A stretch of 7,166 nt of DNA from an uncultured Pseudomonadota bacterium (GTDB lineage: Bacteria; Pseudomonadota; Gammaproteobacteria; Burkholderiales; SG8-39). Where the stretch lies: positions 1-7,166 of the forward strand of contig CAITSH010000053.1 in NCBI GenBank assembly GCA_903895005.1, given 5' to 3'. The position numbers and the translations under genes were made by a program. How positions within the stretch are numbered: position 1 is the first letter of the stretch; each line of letters starts with the position of its first letter. Under the pieces are notes generated by a model. That model worked only from the letters and a program-made list of their open reading frames with translations, ran no database searches and was not told where the DNA came from. This document shows, one piece after another, positions 4,239 to 7,166 of the stretch.

Positions 4239-6095
4239 TCAGGCGGTGCGCCAGCAGTTGCCGCCCGCCGCCTTGGCCGCATACATGGCGTCGTCTGCGT
4301 GCCGGATGAGCGTGCGGGCGTCTGCGCCGTGCAGCGGTGAGAAGGCAATGCCAATGCACACGCCGACCTGCAGGCGCCCCTGGGGCAGGTCGACGGCACG
4401 GCAGGCCGCGGCGATGAGTTTGTCGGCGACACCGCTGGCGTCCGACTGGTCCTGCAACTCTTCCAGGATGATGACGAACTCATCGCCCCCCACGCGCGCA
4501 AGGGTGTCGGCACTGCGCAGGCAGTCGGTCATCCGGCTGGAAATGACCTTGAGCATCTGGTCGCCCTCCTGGTGGCCGTAAGTGTCGTTGATGGCCTTGA
4601 AGCGGTCGAGGTCTGCGAGCATCACGGCGATGCTACGGCCGCTTCGTTTGGCACGGGCAAGCGCCTGTTCAAGGCGGTCATCGAGCAGGGCGCGGTTGGG
4701 AAGGCCGGTGAGCGGGTCATGCCTTGCCATGTATTCCAGCTGCTTTTCCTTGCTGCGGAGTTCTGCGTTCGCCTCCTCGAGTTCGCGCGTGCGCGCGGTG
4801 ACACGCGCCTCGAGCCCCTGTTCGGTGAGATGAAATTTTTCCACCATCGCGTGCTCGGCGGCAAGCGCGTCACTACGGATCGACTGGACGCGCTCGGCCA
4901 TCGCCGCCGACAGCAGCACGAATTCAAGCGCTGAGGCGGCCTGCATGGCATAGCTTGTGAAGTCCGTGGTCGGGATCCAGGCAAGGCTGCGCAGGGCGAG
5001 CAGCGCCGCGCCCATCAGCAGTACGGTCCAGGCGAACAGGAAGTAGCGTGCGCCCGCCTGGCGTTTCCCCGAGGCGGGACGAAGCTGGTAGTAGATGCCG
5101 GCACCAATCGCGACGGCGACGAACACCAGCCCGTTGACGCAGGTAAGCACGGCCGCGAACTGGTAGTCAAACAGCGCTGGGGACAGCGCGGCCACGGCAA
5201 AAATGATGGCGAGCGTCAGTAGTATCCGGTCGAGTCCCGGCCGTGCGTCTTGCGTGCCAAGAAACATGCGCACGAACTGGGCCCCGAACATGCCGGCTGC
5301 AGCCATGCCCGTGGTCAGGGCGACATTGCCCCACTCGGGCCAGCCCGGCCATAGGAACTGGTTGCCCAGCCCGTTAAGCGAAACCATGCCGGTGGCCATG
5401 GTCGCGACAAAGCCGACATAGACAAGAAAAATGCGGTCGCGCACGGCCATGAACAGCAGGAAGTTGTAGATCAGCAGCGCCAGCACTGCGCCGTAGTAAA
5501 GCCCCAGCAGGACATAGGCCTTGAGGTCGTGGGTGTGCAGCGTGTCCGGCTGCCAGAGCGTGAGCGGAACGGTCAGGCTGCCCGAGGAAATGACACGGAC
5601 GTAAACGGTCTGTGTCGTGCCAGCGGTGAGTGTGATCGGGAACACAATGTTGCGGTGCGGATACAGGCGAGATGCAAAGGGCTGCAAGTCCCCCGCAGTT
5701 TGCTCGTAGTATGTGCCATCGGCGCGTGGCGTAAATACGTCGACCCGGTCAAGCGAGGTGAAACCCACTTCCAGCAGCCAGCGCGGCGGGCAGTCCGCCG
5801 CGAGGTTGATGGGAAGCGCCAGCCAGTAAGCGGAGCGCGAAAATCCGAAGTTGGGGTCGCCCGCCAGGCCGATGGCGCGAAAACGCGGTTTGTATTCGGA
5901 TGATGCGACGTCCTGGATGCGCAGCCGGCCATCCTGATCCTCAAGGTATGACACTTTCGCCGAAGCCGGGAAGGCGTGCGAAATATCGTTCAGCAGCAGC
6001 GCTTCCTCGCTGTCGTGGGTCGATGCATTGACGGTAGCCGGCATCGCGAGCACGGCTGCGGACACCATCGTCAGTGTCAGGGCCAGCGCGCGCAA
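4239..6095 (-). CDS. 7TMR-DISM membrane diguanylate cyclase (GGDEF), about 618 aa
   Basis: An inner-membrane enzyme expected to make cyclic di-GMP from two GTP in response to a periplasmic signal. Counting from TTG at 6095: signal peptide 1-24 (MRALALTLTMVSAAVLAM...VNA|S); periplasmic 7TMR-DISMED2 domain about 35-185, possibly carbohydrate-binding; seven membrane helices about 190-400; coiled coil about 405-455 (ELEEANAELRSKEKQLE); GGDEF domain 459-618. Catalytic features are intact: D495 (DLDRF), N503 (NDTYGH) and GGDEF at 536-540. R527-S-A-D530 is the RxxD inhibitory site at the standard five-residue spacing, so product feedback is expected. There is no EAL domain. The start is uncertain: no in-frame start has a good ribosome site. 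TTG 6170 (643 aa) and ATG 6068 (609 aa) are alternatives, and extending to 6401 would overlap the molybdoenzyme gene. It follows that gene by 98 nt and may be co-transcribed with it. Confidence 0.92.
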   Translation of the reverse strand: MRALALTLTMVSAAVLAMPATVNASTHDSEEALLLNDISHAFPASAKVSYLEDQDGRLRIQDVASSEYKPRFRAIGLAGDPNFGFSRSAYWLALPINLAADCPPRWLLEVGFTSLDRVDVFTPRADGTYYEQTAGDLQPFASRLYPHRNIVFPITLTAGTTQTVYVRVISSGSLTVPLTLWQPDTLHTHDLKAYVLLGLYYGAVLALLIYNFLLFMAVRDRIFLVYVGFVATMATGMVSLNGLGNQFLWPGWPEWGNVALTTGMAAAGMFGAQFVRMFLGTQDARPGLDRILLTLAIIFAVAALSPALFDYQFAAVLTCVNGLVFVAVAIGAGIYYQLRPASGKRQAGARYFLFAWTVLLMGAALLALRSLAWIPTTDFTSYAMQAASALEFVLLSAAMAERVQSIRSDALAAEHAMVEKFHLTEQGLEARVTARTRELEEANAELRSKEKQLEYMARHDPLTGLPNRALLDDRLEQALARAKRSGRSIAVMLADLDRFKAINDTYGHQEGDQMLKVISSRMTDCLRSADTLARVGGDEFVIILEELQDQSDASGVADKLIAAACRAVDLPQGRLQVGVCIGIAFSPLHGADARTLIRHADDAMYAAKAAGGNCWRTA

Positions 6096-6193
6096 CCACG
6101 CGGTGGGTCGGGCGCCGCCCCGCCGTTCAGCCCCGGGCGCGTTCTCCTGTTGTGTCGATGGCGTCGTCAAAATTCGCAAGGCTGTCGCCGGAT

Positions 6194-7166
6194 TCAGGCC
6201 GCCTTGGCGGGGGTCGCGTTTTCCAAGGCGCGCCACAACTTGTCGGGCGTCACCGGCATATCGATTTGACCGACGCCGCGTGCGCGCACCGCGTCCATGA
6301 TGGCGTTCATCACCGTGGGCAGCGAACCCGAGGTGCCGGATTCCCCAACGCCCTTGGCGCCCAGCGCGTTGGTCTTGGTCGGGACGTTGTGCTCCTGGCA
6401 CTGGATGCCGTGCATCCAGTCGGCGCGCGGCATGGTGTAGTCGAGAAAACTGGCCGTTAGCAACTGTCCTGTTTCAGGGTCGTATACGGCGTGCTCGCCG
6501 AGGACCTGCCCCACGCCCTGCATCACACCGCCATGAACCTGGCCCTCGATGCTGCTGTGGTCGATCGGGGCGCCCACATCGTCCACCGTGGTGTAGGCGA
6601 GGATGTCGGTGACACCGGTGTTCGGGTCGATTTCGACTTCTGCGATATGGCAGCCGTTGGGGAAGGTGGCGCCAAAGGTTCCCTCGGCGCTGCAATTGAA
6701 CGGATGTTCGCCGGCCGCCGGCGCGAGCTGTTGCGCCAGTTCGAGCAGGCCGATGCTCTTGTCCGATGCATGAAAGCGGCCTTCGCGGTAATGCGCCTGC
6801 GCGCCCAGCGCTGTTGCGGCATGCGGCAGCGCCACTTCGATGATCTTTGCGGCGAGGAACTTCAGAGCACTGCCCGCGCCGTAGAGCGAACGTGAACCGC
6901 CGGTGCCGTTGCCGACCAGCACGGTGTCGGGATCGCCCTCGTGCAGGCTGACACGGAGTGCGTCCTCTGCTGAAAGGCCCAGATTGTCGGTGACGATGCC
7001 GACAAACGTCGTTTCATGGCCCTGCCCGTTCGATTGCGAGACGGCAAAAACGTTGATATCGCCATTGGCACTAAAGCGCGCGCTGACCTCGTCCTTTGGG
7101 GACCATCCTGCGCCGCTGATTTCAAGGAAGGTGGCGATGCCGATGCCGCGCAGCATGCCTTTCGCC
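6194..7166 (-). CDS. Xanthine dehydrogenase/CO dehydrogenase-family molybdopterin subunit, C-terminal part
   Basis: Partial: the gene enters from the right edge (first full codon 7163-7165) and stops with TGA at 6194-6196, leaving 323 residues, well under half of a typical 750-790-aa large subunit. This part carries the molybdenum-cofactor domain: LRGIGIATFLE, the Q-rich segment SQSNGQGHETTFV, VGNGTGGSRS (cofactor contacts), EGQVHGGVMQGVGQVLGE, LLTASFLDYTMPRA, and GAKGVGESGT with the catalytic Glu at codon 6341-6343. The ending DMPVTPDKLWRAL is typical. These enzymes hydroxylate aldehydes, N-heterocycles or purines, or oxidise CO, together with FAD and 2Fe-2S subunits. The loop that would identify CO dehydrogenase lies outside the window, so the substrate is open. 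The subunits and maturation genes would be expected upstream, beyond 7166. Confidence 0.93.
   Translation of the reverse strand, partial: AKGMLRGIGIATFLEISGAGWSPKDEVSARFSANGDINVFAVSQSNGQGHETTFVGIVTDNLGLSAEDALRVSLHEGDPDTVLVGNGTGGSRSLYGAGSALKFLAAKIIEVALPHAATALGAQAHYREGRFHASDKSIGLLELAQQLAPAAGEHPFNCSAEGTFGATFPNGCHIAEVEIDPNTGVTDILAYTTVDDVGAPIDHSSIEGQVHGGVMQGVGQVLGEHAVYDPETGQLLTASFLDYTMPRADWMHGIQCQEHNVPTKTNALGAKGVGESGTSGSLPTVMNAIMDAVRARGVGQIDMPVTPDKLWRALENATPAKAA

Noticed and set aside
6096..6401. N-terminal extension of the GGDEF protein to 6401
   Set aside because: It would overlap the molybdoenzyme gene by over 200 bases and put about 100 Arg/Gly-rich residues before a clear signal peptide.

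Overview
The window looks like a Gram-negative, high-GC proteobacterial chromosome, most likely a betaproteobacterium. This rests on the style of the proteins (EttA, an FkpA-like FKBP, a UPF0213-type GIY-YIG protein, an OmpA-like barrel ending in Phe, a 7TMR-DISM diguanylate cyclase, a CoxL/XDH-type molybdoenzyme) and on dispersed hairpin repeats of a kind I recall from beta- and gammaproteobacterial intergenic regions. Genus cannot be fixed from this sequence.

Layout. Bases 1-150 (+) are the last 49 codons of ettA, followed by a strong hairpin at 173-203. Bases 220-570 hold no gene: a REP-like hairpin (220-246) and a structured dispersed repeat, copy A (300-570). Bases 571-2014 are visibly more AT-rich than the rest. 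They hold two divergent genes, an XRE-family regulator (-, 646-1011) and a secreted OmpA-like outer-membrane beta-barrel protein (+, 1199-1852). The control region between them has two 17-bp palindromes of the form 7-3-7 whose centres are 32 bp apart, most simply read as operators for the regulator. A Rho-independent terminator at 1922-1956 closes the barrel gene. Bases 2015-2464 are again a gene-free repeat region: copy B in the same orientation as A, and copy C inverted.

From 2599 to the right edge every gene is on the minus strand. In transcription order these are the C-terminal part of a xanthine dehydrogenase/CO dehydrogenase-like molybdopterin subunit (7166-6194, running off the window), a membrane diguanylate cyclase (7TMR-DISMED2, seven TM helices, coiled coil, GGDEF, ending 4239), a classical SDR (4111-3356), a small GIY-YIG protein (3297-3019) and a cytoplasmic FKBP-type peptidyl-prolyl isomerase (2937-2599). 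A plausible promoter (4207-4235) and the 58-81 nt gaps suggest SDR, GIY-YIG and FKBP may be transcribed together. They are not an obvious pathway.

Most of the window is ordinary housekeeping or accessory content. The parts most worth a second look are the regulator/barrel pair with its paired operators, the way repeats A and B bracket that AT-rich pair, and the mosaic build of the repeats. I see no CRISPR array, tRNA, rRNA, transposase or phage gene.
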